From the NCBI GenBank assembly GCA_025465475.1, contig JAODMR010000131.1:1-46687 (forward strand): a DNA stretch of 46,687 nt. The letters run 5' to 3'. Positions 32,174-41,693 of the stretch are shown here, piece by piece. The stretch's first letter is position 1, and every line of letters starts with the position of its first letter. The notes under the pieces are model-generated. The model was given only the letters and a program-made list of their open reading frames with translations, was not told the origin of the DNA and made no database searches. The position numbers and the translations under genes are program-made. Source of the DNA: Micrococcaceae bacterium (GTDB lineage: Bacteria > Actinomycetota > Actinomycetes > Actinomycetales > Micrococcaceae).

Positions 32174-33471
32174 GGTGATCCTGTCTCCCCGGCAGGGGCC
32201 GGCCGGGAGTTGGGGCTTTCAGGTCGTGGACAGGACAGGACCGCTTGCACGCTCCAGCCGCCTTCCGGCGTCGGGCCAGCAGTGACGGAACCGGCGTAAA
32301 TCCGGGCCCTTTCCTGCATCCCGGCGATGCCCTGCCCGGATCCCACGGAAGAACGCGGCATGCTGCCACGGCCATCATCGGTGATGTGCAGCGTGACCAA
32401 CGGATCGGCGTGCACCACACTCACCAGCACCCGGGAAACGCCTCCGCCGTACCTCAGCACATTGGTGAGGGATTCCTGGATGATACGGAACACTGTCAGC
32501 TGGAACGCCGGATCCTCTGGCAGGGCGGGTCCGGTCAGGGCCAATGAAACGGGTAGGCCTGCGGTTCGGAAGCCCTCCAGCAGGTCATTCAAACCCATCT
32601 GCGCGGGCAGGGGTGCGCGGGCGTCCTGCTCCGAACCTGCTTCCCGCCGGAGCACGCCGAGGACCCGGCGCATGTCCGCCAGCGCCGTCCGTCCGGTCCC
32701 CGATAACTCCGTGAGGACCTCTCGGGCCCGGGCGGGATCCCGGTCCATGACGACGGCGGCCCCATCGGCGAGCGCGATCATGACGGTCAGGGAATGCGCC
32801 ACCACGTCATGCATTTCCCGTGCGATCCGGTTCCGCTCCGACATGGACGCCAACTGGAAGTTGCGTTCCGCCCAGGCCCGCACCTCCTGCTCATGTTCGC
32901 GGTCCCGCCGGACACTGATACCAATGCCGGTGGCAATGATGTTGGCCAACAGCAGGAAAAGGGTGGTGATGACGCCCGCCCCGGCCTCGTCGATGCCCCT
33001 CTGCAGGGACACGTCCGCCGGCAGGCGGAAGAAAAACAGGAACACCACAGCCAGCGGAAGGCTGACGAGCACGCTGGTTATCACGCTGAAGAGACTTCCC
33101 CGCCTGACGGCAACCGCGTACAGGGCAAACCAGAGGCTGAGGCCGGCATTACTGTTGAACGGCTCCACCACCAGCAACACCGTTTCCAGCACCGTCAGCA
33201 CAACAATCAGTGCGACCGGCCGATATCTGCGGAACATCAGCAGCCCAGCCGTGACCACGGTCAGCGCCAGATGCAGGTAGTGCCCTCCCCCCAGCTGCCC
33301 GATCACTGCCGGAGCGGACGCCAGCAGGTAAATGGCAACCAGGACCAGGTCCATGGCGAGTGGCCGGGTATAGAAGAAGCGCCGTAGCGGCCCCCGGCGC
33401 CTGGCATAGAATTCGGCCACGCCGGCCGGTGGTGTGCCGGCCGGCAGCGGGGGTCCTTGGTTAGGCGTCAC
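32170..33471 (-). CDS. sensor histidine kinase (NarX/DesK type, HisKA_3)
   Basis: A 433-residue membrane kinase. Residues 38-185 hold about five to six transmembrane helices with almost no extracellular domain, as in intramembrane-sensing kinases. The HisKA_3 H-box RIAREMHDVVAHSL contains the phosphoacceptor His221. The ATPase domain shows ESLTNVLRYG (N box) and DDGRGSMP plus GIAGMQERA (G boxes). It overlaps the permease gene upstream by 11 bp and the regulator downstream by 4 bp. Such kinases linked to ABC transporters often sense cell-envelope damage or transport flux. Confidence 0.95.
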   Translation of the reverse strand: MTPNQGPPLPAGTPPAGVAEFYARRRGPLRRFFYTRPLAMDLVLVAIYLLASAPAVIGQLGGGHYLHLALTVVTAGLLMFRRYRPVALIVVLTVLETVLLVVEPFNSNAGLSLWFALYAVAVRRGSLFSVITSVLVSLPLAVVFLFFFRLPADVSLQRGIDEAGAGVITTLFLLLANIIATGIGISVRRDREHEQEVRAWAERNFQLASMSERNRIAREMHDVVAHSLTVMIALADGAAVVMDRDPARAREVLTELSGTGRTALADMRRVLGVLRREAGSEQDARAPLPAQMGLNDLLEGFRTAGLPVSLALTGPALPEDPAFQLTVFRIIQESLTNVLRYGGGVSRVLVSVVHADPLVTLHITDDGRGSMPRSSVGSGQGIAGMQERARIYAGSVTAGPTPEGGWSVQAVLSCPRPESPNSRPAPAGETGSP

Positions 33472-34369
33472 GCTTCTTCAGCGTTACCAAAGCCGGGACC
33501 AGGAACACCAGGATCCAAGCCAGGAAGATCAGGCCACCCACCCACGGATCAATGAAACCGTCCCGGGATCCGATTTCCAGCATCCGTCCCCCGGCAACGC
33601 TGGGCACGTACTCGTTGACATGCTGCCAAAACTCGCCTGGAACCAGGACCAGGAGCTGTGTGGCGAACGGGAGGACGAAGAACAGTGCGACCAGGATCAT
33701 GATGCCGCCGGCGGAGTTACGTACCAGGGCGCCCAGGGACAGTCCAATGAGTGCCACCCCCGCCACATACAGTCCACCCAGGAAGATGCCTGGCAGGACG
33801 CCCTCCCGGCCCAGGGACATGGGCACTCCGTAAGCGTTCAGGATGGGAATGGAGATCAGGAACGTGACGAACGCGGCCACCAGGGTCAACAGGTAGGAAA
33901 CCACCACCAACACGAGGGCTTTGGCAGCGAAGGCCGGAATCCGCTTGGGAACGGCTGAAAACGTGGACCGGATCATGCCGGTGGCGAATTCGGAGGAAAT
34001 GAACAGCACTGCCAGCGAACCCAGGACGAGGATGCCGATCTGAAGCCCTGCATTGGGAACGCCGTAGATTTCGAACCCCGTCGGTAGAACCTGTTCGGCC
34101 TGCCCCACCGTCAGTTGTGGGCCTCCGGCCGGGACCGGGGCGCCCCTGCCCGGGTTGGCGCCCAGTTCCATGATCTGCTGCAGCACGGTGCCGCGCAGCC
34201 AGGCGGCGAGCGCCCCGACGCCGATCACGGCGACCAAGGTGCAGATGAGCAGCAGCTTGGTGGACAGCAGGGAGCGGAACTTGATCCATTCGGATCGGAG
34301 CACACCGGGGAATCCCAGTCCGGCGGTGCCTGCGGTGGAGCGGGCCGAAGCCGCGGTAGAGGTGCTCAT
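33461..34369 (-). CDS. ABC-2 type transporter permease
   Basis: A 302-residue membrane protein with six hydrophobic helices and a 60-residue extracellular loop (VLQQIMELGANPGRG...QAEQVLPTGFEIYG) between the first two. The start region GVLRSEWIKFRSLLSTK is typical of ABC-2 permeases partnered with a single ATPase. The ATG at 34369 lies 4 nt after the ATPase stop; a longer frame start is a shadow of the ATPase gene. It probably exports a lipid, peptide or antibiotic with the ATPase. Confidence 0.9.
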   Translation of the reverse strand: MSTSTAASARSTAGTAGLGFPGVLRSEWIKFRSLLSTKLLLICTLVAVIGVGALAAWLRGTVLQQIMELGANPGRGAPVPAGGPQLTVGQAEQVLPTGFEIYGVPNAGLQIGILVLGSLAVLFISSEFATGMIRSTFSAVPKRIPAFAAKALVLVVVSYLLTLVAAFVTFLISIPILNAYGVPMSLGREGVLPGIFLGGLYVAGVALIGLSLGALVRNSAGGIMILVALFFVLPFATQLLVLVPGEFWQHVNEYVPSVAGGRMLEIGSRDGFIDPWVGGLIFLAWILVFLVPALVTLKKRDA

Positions 34370-34373
34370 GTCC

Positions 34374-35312
34374 TTACTTTCCTTCCGGTGGAATGCCGGC
34401 CTGTGCCAGCACGTGGGAGTGGTATTCCACGTCATCCTTGGTGAGGTCGAAGTACGCGTCCTCCAGGGAGGCGGTCAGCGGGGTTAGTTCATACACCAGG
34501 ACCCGGTTGTCCAACGCCACCTGCGCGATCTGCCGGGCGTCGAGTCCGGAAACTTCAAGGGTTTCCGGCTCACTGGCGCGCACGGTCACACCGTTGCCCG
34601 CAAGCAGCCGTCCAAGGTCCCCTGCCTGTTGGGTGCGCACCATGGTCCGGGCCTGCTCCTTGCCGGCGAGGATCTGGGCGATGGGGGCATTGGCAATGAT
34701 TTTTCCACGGCCAATGACGATCAGGTGGTCGGCGGTTTGGGCCATCTCGCTCATCAAATGTGAGGAGAGGAAGACCGTCTTGCCCTGCCCGGCCAGGTAC
34801 TTCACCAGATTGCGCACCCAGAGGACGCCTTCGGGATCAAGGCCATTGACGGGTTCGTCCAGGATGAGGGTCTGCGGATCACCCAGCAGGGCAGCAGCGA
34901 TGCCCAGCCGCTGGCCCATGCCTAGGGAGAAACCGCCGGCCTTCTTGCGGGAGACCTGCACCAATCCGGTCATTTCGATGACCTCGTCGACCCGGCGGGC
35001 TGGAATCCGATGCGTGGCGGCCATGGCCAGCAGGTGGTTGTAGGCACTCCGGCTGGTGTGCACGGCCTTGGCGTCCAGGAGGGCACCAACCTGGTGCAGC
35101 GGGTCGCGATGGTCGGCGTACGGCCGCCCGTTGACGGTGACGCTGCCCGCCGAGGGCCGGTCCAGGCCCACGATCATGCGCATGGTGGTCGACTTTCCCG
35201 CCCCGTTCGGGCCCAGGAATCCGGTGACACGGCCCGGAGAGACGGTGAAGCTGACACCGTCGACGGCGGTTTTGGCGCCGTAGTGCTTGGCGAGGTTCTG
35301 TGCCTCGATCAT
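34374..35312 (-). CDS. ABC transporter ATP-binding protein
   Basis: A 312-residue ATPase. Walker A GPNGAGKST is at 34-42, the signature is degenerate (FSLGMGQRLGIAAAL instead of LSGGQ), Walker B LILDEPVNGLD follows, and SSHLMSEMAQ carries the H-loop. The C-terminal 100 residues form the accessory domain seen in ABC-2 antibiotic exporters. The SLGMGQ variant is common in this class (BcrA-like). The ATG at 35312 has AGGGG 7 nt upstream and opens a five-gene operon. Confidence 0.93.
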   Translation of the reverse strand: MIEAQNLAKHYGAKTAVDGVSFTVSPGRVTGFLGPNGAGKSTTMRMIVGLDRPSAGSVTVNGRPYADHRDPLHQVGALLDAKAVHTSRSAYNHLLAMAATHRIPARRVDEVIEMTGLVQVSRKKAGGFSLGMGQRLGIAAALLGDPQTLILDEPVNGLDPEGVLWVRNLVKYLAGQGKTVFLSSHLMSEMAQTADHLIVIGRGKIIANAPIAQILAGKEQARTMVRTQQAGDLGRLLAGNGVTVRASEPETLEVSGLDARQIAQVALDNRVLVYELTPLTASLEDAYFDLTKDDVEYHSHVLAQAGIPPEGK

Positions 35313-35483
35313 GATGGACCCCTTTGGATGAGTACCCGCCACAGGTTTCCGGGACGGGACGGTGTCGATGGCCGTGGGGCCACGCTTCCAACGGTACGCA
35401 TCGGGAAGCCGTGTTTCGCCCCACTCAGGGATGAATCGGGGGCCGCTCGGGGTACTCCGCAGGGATGACCCGGGGCGAGGGAG

Positions 35484-36701
35484 CTAGGAACGGGTCTTGC
35501 GGGGGGCCGCCACGCCTTGGGCCGGGGCGGCCTTGGCGGGCAGGGGCCTGGCCGCCGGGGCTGTCAACAGGGAAGCAAGAACGACGACGCCGACGGCCAG
35601 CAGGGCAAGCCGGATGGTGGACTGGTCACCGAGGAACCCGATCACCGGCGGCCCGGCCAGGAAGGCCACGTACCCGATCGTGGACACCACCGATACGCGG
35701 GCTGCAGCCCGCGCCGGATCATCGGCGGCAGCGGACATCCCCATCGGGAAGCCCAGTGCGGCTCCGGCACCCCAGAGGACTGCCCCGATCCCAGCGATCC
35801 AAATGCCGGGGCCAAAGACGAAGACCACCAGACCAAGCAGGGAGGCGCCCAGGCTGGCGTAGAGCACCGGGACGCGGCCGAAACGGTCAATGAAGGACCC
35901 GCCCACGAAGCGCACGGTGGTCATGGCGGCCACGAAGACGGCGAACATGACGGCGCCGGCGGATTCGCTGGTATGCAAGCCGTCCACCGTGGCCTTGGCG
36001 ATCCAGTCGTTAGCGGAGCCTTCGGTGAGGGCCGCGCCCAGGACGATGAGACCCACCAGCAGGGTCCGCACTTCCCGCCACGCGTTGACGCCGGGGCGCT
36101 TCCCCTCCGTCTCGGCAGCCTCGGCATGAGGGTGATCCGGAACGTAGAAACGGGTGGAGACCAACACTGAAACGACCACGACGACGACGATGCCGAGCAG
36201 GTGGACGGGCAGGCCGACGTCGAGCGCTGACAAGCCTGCGCCGACCAGGGCGCCAAAGAAGGCGCCACCGCTGAATCCTGCATGGAAGCGGGGCATGATG
36301 GTCCGGTGCAGCCGTCGCTCCACTTCGGCGCCCTCGATGTTCTGGGCCACATCCCACAGCCCGATACCAACGCCAAAGCAGAAAAGTCCCGTTGCGGTCA
36401 GGGGCACCGAGACCAGCAACAGGGCAGCCGAGAGAACCAGCCCACCCAGGGCGGCGAAAGCCGCACCCAGCCGCACCGTGTTGGCGGTACCGATGCGGGT
36501 GATGACCCGGCCCGAAAGCGGCAATGCCAGGACCGACCCGGCAGCACCCACCAGCAGCACCGCACCCATCTGCCCGGAAGAAAGGTGCAGGATGCGGGTG
36601 GCCGCTGGTATCCGGGCAGCCCAGCTGGCGAAGGCAAACCCGTTGACGGCGAAGACCACCATGCTTGCCGCCGTGGCGGCGCGGACGTTGGTGGTGCTCA
36701 T
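35484..36701 (-). CDS. MFS transporter, YbjJ/FucP-like
   Basis: A 405-residue, 12-TM transporter. The first helix MVVFAVNGFAFASWAARIPA and the loop motif SGRVITRIGTANTVRLGA are typical of the YbjJ-like group; the TM4-5 region GLWDVAQNIEGAEVERRLHR and MPRFHAGFSGGAFFGA are characteristic too. The second half has GGSFIDRFGRVPVLYASLG. The substrate is unknown. It ends 171 bp before the ABC operon start. Confidence 0.9.
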   Translation of the reverse strand: MSTTNVRAATAASMVVFAVNGFAFASWAARIPAATRILHLSSGQMGAVLLVGAAGSVLALPLSGRVITRIGTANTVRLGAAFAALGGLVLSAALLLVSVPLTATGLFCFGVGIGLWDVAQNIEGAEVERRLHRTIMPRFHAGFSGGAFFGALVGAGLSALDVGLPVHLLGIVVVVVVSVLVSTRFYVPDHPHAEAAETEGKRPGVNAWREVRTLLVGLIVLGAALTEGSANDWIAKATVDGLHTSESAGAVMFAVFVAAMTTVRFVGGSFIDRFGRVPVLYASLGASLLGLVVFVFGPGIWIAGIGAVLWGAGAALGFPMGMSAAADDPARAAARVSVVSTIGYVAFLAGPPVIGFLGDQSTIRLALLAVGVVVLASLLTAPAARPLPAKAAPAQGVAAPRKTRS

Positions 36702-36767
36702 GCGGTGGGGGTACTCCTGGTCATGGCTGAAACGCTAGCATCGCTGCCGGACGACCGGACGACACGC

Positions 36768-38450
36768 TCAACGGACGCGGTCCACCCTTTTCTCGTCCCA
36801 GACCGGTTCCGTGCTTTCGTAAACCCTGCCATCGCTGCCGAAAACAAAGAACCTATCGAAGCTTCGGGCGAACCAGCGGTCATGCGTCACGGCCAGCACG
36901 GTGCCCTCAAAGGCGTCAATGGCTTTTTCCAGCGCCTCGGCTGAGTGCAGGTCCAGGTTGTCCGTCGGCTCGTCCAGCAGCAACAAGGTGGCACCCGACA
37001 GTTCGAGCAGCAGGATCTGGAACCTGGCCTGCTGGCCGCCGGACAGCGAATCGTACTTCTGCTCCGAGCTGGCCGCCAGGCCGTATCGGTCCAGAGCACC
37101 GGCCGCTGCTTCACGCCCCAGGCCCGAGCGGTGCTCATCACCGCGGTGCAGGATGTCCAAGAGGTTGCGGCCGAGCAGGTCCGGGCGGGCGTGGGTCTGT
37201 GCGAAAAACCCGGGCCGGATGCGGGCACCAAGCTTTGCCGACCCGGTATGGGGCACCGGCGCGATATCGACGTCGGACACGGGCTCATGTTCCTTGTCCG
37301 GGTCGCTGCCGCCGGCGGCCAGCAACCGCAGGAAATGCGACTTGCCGGACCCGTTGGAACCCAACACCGCCACCCGGTCGCCGAACCAGATCTCCGCACT
37401 GAACGGCTTCATCAGCCCTGTCAGTTCAAGGTGCTGGGCGACCACGGCGCGTTTGGCGGTGCGGCCACCCTTGAGGCGCATCTTCACGTTCTGTTCAATG
37501 GGCAGCGCTTCGGGCGGACCCGCCTCAAGGAACTTGGCGAGGCGGGTTTGGGCTGCCTGGTAGCGGTTGGCCATGTCGGAGCGGAACGCCGCCTTGTTCT
37601 TATACATGTTCACCAGCTCCTTGAGCTTGATGTGTTCCTCGTCCCACCGCCTGCGCAACTCCTCGAATCGGGCGTTGCGGTCGGCGCGCGCCTGCACATA
37701 GGAAGCGAATCCCCCGCCGTGCGTCCAGCTGCCGGCACCGTTGATGCCGGGTTCCAGGGTGACGATGCGGTCAGCAGCGTTCGCCAGCAGTTCCCGGTCG
37801 TGGCTGACGAACAGCACGGATTTTTCCGACGCCGCGAGTTTTGCCTCCAGCCACCGCTTCCCCGGCACATCCAGGTAGTTGTCCGGTTCGTCCAGCAGCA
37901 GGATTTCGTCCGGCCCGCTGAAAAGAGCCTCGAGCACCAGCCGCTTCTGTTCTCCGCCGCTGAGCGTGGCAGCCTTTCGATACTGAGCCTTGTGGAAGTC
38001 CACACCCATGGCTGCCATCGTCACCTCGTCCCACACCGTCTCCAGCTCGTAGCCGCCGGCGTCACCCCAGTCGGCGATTGCCTGGGCGTACGCCATCTGG
38101 TGTGGTTCGTCATCCTGCTCAAGCATCGCCAGTTCAGCTGCGTCGACCGCCTTCCCTGCCGCCCGAACCGACGGCGGGGCTACTGACAGCAGCAGGTCCC
38201 GCACTGTGGACTCGTCCCGGACCTGGCCGACGAACTGGCGCATCACGCCGAGGTTGCCCGACTTCGTCACGGCGCCCTCGTCGGCCGGCACATCTCCGGA
38301 GATGATGCGCAGCAGGGTCGTTTTGCCGGTTCCGTTGGGGCCGATCAAAGCGGTCTTGGCGCCGTCGGCCACCCGGAAGGTGACCCCGTTCAGCAGCTGC
38401 CTGCCATCGGAGAGGAAATAGTCAATGTTTGCGACGTCGATATGGCCCAC
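36768..38450 (-). CDS. ABC-F family ATPase (ribosome-associated/translation factor type)
   Basis: A 560-residue protein with two ABC domains and no membrane segment. Domain 1: Walker A GPNGTGKTT (about 38-46), signature LSGGEQKRL, Walker B LLLDEPDNYLD. Domain 2: Walker A GSNGSGKS, then His, signature LSGGQQARF, Walker B LLLDEPTDNLD. The domains are joined by a charged helical linker (about 250-330), the P-site tRNA-interaction motif of ABC-F proteins. Members act on ribosomes, some protecting from antibiotics. The only in-frame start nearby is GTG at 38450, but AAGGGG is almost directly adjacent, so the exact start is unsure. Confidence 0.92.
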   Translation of the reverse strand: MGHIDVANIDYFLSDGRQLLNGVTFRVADGAKTALIGPNGTGKTTLLRIISGDVPADEGAVTKSGNLGVMRQFVGQVRDESTVRDLLLSVAPPSVRAAGKAVDAAELAMLEQDDEPHQMAYAQAIADWGDAGGYELETVWDEVTMAAMGVDFHKAQYRKAATLSGGEQKRLVLEALFSGPDEILLLDEPDNYLDVPGKRWLEAKLAASEKSVLFVSHDRELLANAADRIVTLEPGINGAGSWTHGGGFASYVQARADRNARFEELRRRWDEEHIKLKELVNMYKNKAAFRSDMANRYQAAQTRLAKFLEAGPPEALPIEQNVKMRLKGGRTAKRAVVAQHLELTGLMKPFSAEIWFGDRVAVLGSNGSGKSHFLRLLAAGGSDPDKEHEPVSDVDIAPVPHTGSAKLGARIRPGFFAQTHARPDLLGRNLLDILHRGDEHRSGLGREAAAGALDRYGLAASSEQKYDSLSGGQQARFQILLLELSGATLLLLDEPTDNLDLHSAEALEKAIDAFEGTVLAVTHDRWFARSFDRFFVFGSDGRVYESTEPVWDEKRVDRVR

Positions 38451-38509
38451 CCCTTAAGTGTCCCACCCCACCGCCGGGAGCCGGAGGCGGGGCGGACCGA
38501 CGGCGGGGG

Positions 38510-39547
38510 TCAGGACGACGGCGGGGGTGCGGTGGAGTCGCGCACCACCAGTTGGGTGGCCAGTTCCACATGCGGGGAATCAAGTTCCTCGCCATGGGCC
38601 ATGCGCAGCACCGACCGCAGTGCCGCCCGCCCCATTTCCTGCAGGGGCTGGGCGACCGAGGTCAGCCGGGGCACCGACTGTTCGGTGATGTCGGTACCGT
38701 CGAACCCCACCACGCTGAGCTGTTCCGGCACACGCACCCCCTGGTTTCGGGCCTCTTCCAGCACGCCCAGCGCGGTGGTGTCACTGCCCGCGAAAATCGC
38801 CGTCGGAGGTGCTTCCAGCGCCAGCAGCGTCCGGGTTCCCCTGACGCCAAAGTCGCGGCGGAATGAAGCAGAAAGGATGTAGCCGTTGTTGACGGGGATT
38901 CCGTTCGCCATCAGGGCGGCGAGGTAACCATGCAGCCGCGCGATCGAGCATTCGGCTCCCTCGGGTCCACCCAGGAAGGCGATTCTGCGGTGACCAAGAC
39001 TGATCAGGTGCTCGGTGGCGGCTTTGCCTCCCGCCCAGTTGGTTGCCCCCACGCTGACCAGGCCGGAACGTGGAGGGTTCAACGGATCGATCACGACCAC
39101 GGGGATGCCGCGCCGCTCAAAAGCCTTTAGTTGGGCAGGGGTCAGTTCGGAGGTGACCAGGAGCAAACCTTTGCGGCCTGCATCCGCCAGCCGCTGCGCC
39201 CACTGCTCATGGTCCGTGTTGCGCAGTTTTGCCGGCGTGATGCTGCTCAGGACGATTTCGATTTCCTCAGCAGCGGCATACTCCACGATTCCGTGCAGCA
39301 CCTCGAGTGAGTAGGAGCTGTTGAGGCCGTCGAAGACGAGGTCAACCATGTCGGGTCCCTGCGATCGCATCCGCCGCTGCACGGGGGATTCGTAGCCCAG
39401 CTCTTCCAACGCACGCTGCACCCGCACGCGGGTGGCAGCAGCGACGTCGTCGCGCCCGTTGAGAACCTTGGACACTGTCGGGGAGGAAACTCCCGCGAGG
39501 GCAGCCACGCTGGCCAGGATGGGTTTTTTCTGTGCGTTCAGGGCCAT
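38510..39547 (-). CDS. LacI family transcriptional regulator
   Basis: A 345-residue repressor. Residues 9-55 are the LacI HTH and hinge (LASVAALAGVSSPTVSKVLN and RVQRALEELGYESP). The rest is a periplasmic-binding-protein-like sugar sensor with FDGLNSSYSLEVLHGIVEYA, RRIAFLGGPEGAECS and VVGFDGTDITEQSVPRLTSV. The effector is unknown, probably a sugar. No sugar operon is adjacent, so its targets lie elsewhere or it is local. Good Shine-Dalgarno (GGAGGAG) and a CGAAA-type palindrome just upstream suggest autoregulation. Confidence 0.95.
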   Translation of the reverse strand: MALNAQKKPILASVAALAGVSSPTVSKVLNGRDDVAAATRVRVQRALEELGYESPVQRRMRSQGPDMVDLVFDGLNSSYSLEVLHGIVEYAAAEEIEIVLSSITPAKLRNTDHEQWAQRLADAGRKGLLLVTSELTPAQLKAFERRGIPVVVIDPLNPPRSGLVSVGATNWAGGKAATEHLISLGHRRIAFLGGPEGAECSIARLHGYLAALMANGIPVNNGYILSASFRRDFGVRGTRTLLALEAPPTAIFAGSDTTALGVLEEARNQGVRVPEQLSVVGFDGTDITEQSVPRLTSVAQPLQEMGRAALRSVLRMAHGEELDSPHVELATQLVVRDSTAPPPSS

Positions 39548-39562
39548 TACTGCTCCTCCTCT

Positions 39563-39574
39563 CGAAAAGTTTCG
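39563..39574. promoter_or_regulatory. LacI-family operator candidate
   Basis: CGAAAAGTTTCG has inverted arms CGAAA/TTTCG around AG, close to the CGAAAcgTTTCG-type boxes bound by many LacI-family repressors. It lies 16 bp upstream of the LacI gene start. The rest of 39575-39801 shows nothing else identifiable. Confidence 0.5.
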
Positions 39575-39801
39575 TTCCTAGAGTCTTTACCAGACAGGTT
39601 CCCCGCGCCAAACTCGTCGCGCCCAGGCTCCGGGAGCGCACGCCGGACTGTCCGCCGCCCGTGGAATTGCCGGTCCCTCCACGGCTAAGCCCGGACCGGC
39701 GGTCCAGGGCCTTGCCGACGCGCGGCCCAGCCGAATGGATCGGAACGTCTGCTTGGGTCGACGCTTGGGTAGTCAGCTGAGGAACCAGCTGCGACAGGAC
39801 C

Positions 39802-41424
39802 TCACTGGAGGCGCAGCAGCAGGTGGGGGGCCAGCGTCTTCCAGCCCTTTCCGGCATCCCATCCGGCAGGAACCAGGAGCACCTCCGGAAGATCCGGAAG
39901 GCCTTTCGCGGTCTTGGCCCCATCGGTCAAACCCGCCCCGGCCACTTCGGCCGTACCGGCGCAGACACTCCGGTTCCCGTTAGCCGGGGTGCCGTCAACT
40001 GCCACGGTAAGCAAGCAGATGAGAGGTGATCCAGTCGCCGGCGCCTTGTCCGTGACCGGCGTCGTGGCCACGTAATAGCTTCGGCCGGCGCGGGTTGCAA
40101 GGAAACGCGTGCTTGAGGGATCGACGCCGGAGGCCACCGCCCATGCCGTGGCTTGCGCAGGAAGTGCGTCGGCTGTCCTCTGGCCCTGCGCCAGCTCCGG
40201 AATCAGTGCAGCAGCGGAGGGAGCTGACGGGCCGGTTGGTGTCGGGCTCGTGGGATCTGGGGCAGGTGCCGGGCTTGTCGGGTCCGGCGACGGAGTCGGA
40301 GTGGGGCTCGGCGACGGCGCAGGCACCGTTGGATCCGGCGACGGAGCCGGAGTGGGGCTCGGCGACGGCGCAGGCACCGTCGGATCCGGCGAGGGAGTCG
40401 GACTGGGCATCGGCGACGGCGCAGGCACCGTCGGATCCGGCGACGGAGCCGGAGTGGGCATCGGCGACGGCGCAGGCACCGTCGGATCCGGCGAGGGGCT
40501 CGGTGACGGCGGCGCCGGACTCGGTGACGGGCTCGGCGTAGGAGTCGGAGTGGGGCTCGGTGACGGGCTCGGCGTAGGAGTCGGTGACGGCAAGGGCGCC
40601 GGATCTGGAGTCGCAGGTTCCGGTGACGGATCCGGGACGGATGGCGTGGGCGCGGTCGGCAGTGACAGCGCAGGTGTTCCATTCAGGGCATCCGCAGCTG
40701 TCCCGCGAGGCAATGCGGTGAAATATGTTGAGGTTCCGGTTGCCCAGGTCGGCAACAGGACGGTGCCCACTTGCGGGTTCAGTGCACTGATCATCATTCC
40801 TGCTCCGACATATACGCCAACGTGTGACCAGTGATGTACCCCATCAGGATTTTGTGCCACCAAATCCCCCGGCGCGGGGTGGTCGGTTACTTGCAAACCC
40901 CGCCATTGCTCGGTCCGGGGAAGAGACAGTCCCGCCTGGCGGTAAACCCACTGGACGAAGCCCGAGCAGTCCCATCCAAGAGTCTTGCTGGTGCCGCCCC
41001 ATACATAAGACGTGCCAAGGCCGGCATAAGACGCGCGGAGGAGTGCCGCTTGGACTGATGAACCTTCCGGGGACAGTTCCTCCCCGTCCGCAGCAGCAGG
41101 TGTCGGTCCGGGCAGGTCCGGTGGGTTCGCCTGCAGCTCGAGGTCCTGCTGCGGCGCCGGTAGCGAAACGATGGAACTACTGACGAACACCATGGACGTT
41201 CCGGCTGGAGTGTAAATTCCGCCGAGCGGCTTCGGCTCCCACGCGACGGTGGCCTGTTGGCCGTTGGTTCGCCAGGTAACGGCTGACTTCCCATCCGCTT
41301 GCGCTGCTGCCTGCGGCACGGTGCCCACCATTTCCACACTAAGCAGCTCCACACTCAACAGAACCGCCCAAAGGGCAATTAGGCTGCTTTTGCGGCGCCA
41401 AGGCGGGGAGGGGGGCTCAGACAC
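39802..41424 (-). CDS. secreted NlpC/P60 peptidoglycan endopeptidase with proline-rich repeat linker
   Basis: A 540-residue exported protein. Residues 11-42 are a signal peptide ([19 protein letters not shown]). About 122-240 is the NlpC/P60 domain: catalytic Cys153 in [20 protein letters not shown], His201 in [12 protein letters not shown] and a third polar residue near Asn216. About 245-400 is a proline/serine/threonine linker with a 17-residue repeat. About 405-540 is a C-terminal domain I do not recognise ([36 protein letters not shown]). It should cut stem peptides between gamma-D-Glu and diaminopimelate or lysine. The start is GTG at 41424 with AGGAG 8 nt upstream. Confidence 0.9.
   Translation of the reverse strand: MSEPPSPPWRRKSSLIALWAVLLSVELLSVEMVGTVPQAAAQADGKSAVTWRTNGQQATVAWEPKPLGGIYTPAGTSMVFVSSSIVSLPAPQQDLELQANPPDLPGPTPAAADGEELSPEGSSVQAALLRASYAGLGTSYVWGGTSKTLGWDCSGFVQWVYRQAGLSLPRTEQWRGLQVTDHPAPGDLVAQNPDGVHHWSHVGVYVGAGMMISALNPQVGTVLLPTWATGTSTYFTALPRGTAADALNGTPALSLPTAPTPSVPDPSPEPATPDPAPLPSPTPTPSPSPSPTPTPTPSPSPSPAPPSPSPSPDPTVPAPSPMPTPAPSPDPTVPAPSPMPSPTPSPDPTVPAPSPSPTPAPSPDPTVPAPSPSPTPTPSPDPTSPAPAPDPTSPTPTGPSAPSAAALIPELAQGQRTADALPAQATAWAVASGVDPSSTRFLATRAGRSYYVATTPVTDKAPATGSPLICLLTVAVDGTPANGNRSVCAGTAEVAGAGLTDGAKTAKGLPDLPEVLLVPAGWDAGKGWKTLAPHLLLRLQ
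40280..40534. repeat. 51-bp tandem repeat coding the proline-rich linker
   Basis: Five copies with exact 51-bp period begin at 40280, 40331, 40382, 40433 and 40484, each marked by GGATCC or GGGTCC followed by GGCGA. They code for 17-residue [12 protein letters not shown]-type units in the NlpC/P60 protein. The last copy is degenerate. Units are nearly identical, so copy number probably varies between strains. Confidence 0.85.
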
Positions 41425-41693
41425 AGATGAGGCTCCTGCTGGGACAACGAACGGTAGTACGTAGCGTACGCGTCGTGCCTGCTTCCTGAAAGAGAGTATT
41501 TTTCCCCGTGAGGGCTACCTACGTGGCGGCGAGCCCGGTATCCAACCGCCATGCGCCGACCGAGCCGAAACCGTGGCGGCGTGGCCCCAATGGTGCGCCA
41601 AACGGCCCGTGCGATACTGAAATTCAGCCTAGACAAAGAGGAGGAGCTGCACTGTCCACGCGTCGTGGGACGCCAGGATCGTGCAGCGACACT

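Noticed and set aside
36945-38186. 413-residue plus-strand ORF
   Set aside because: It lies opposite the ABC-F gene, which has two full ATPase domains. The antisense product has no recognisable motif.
40280-40534. CRISPR array
   Set aside because: The repeats are contiguous 51-bp units without unique spacers, are in frame, and code for a proline-rich linker. No cas genes are present.
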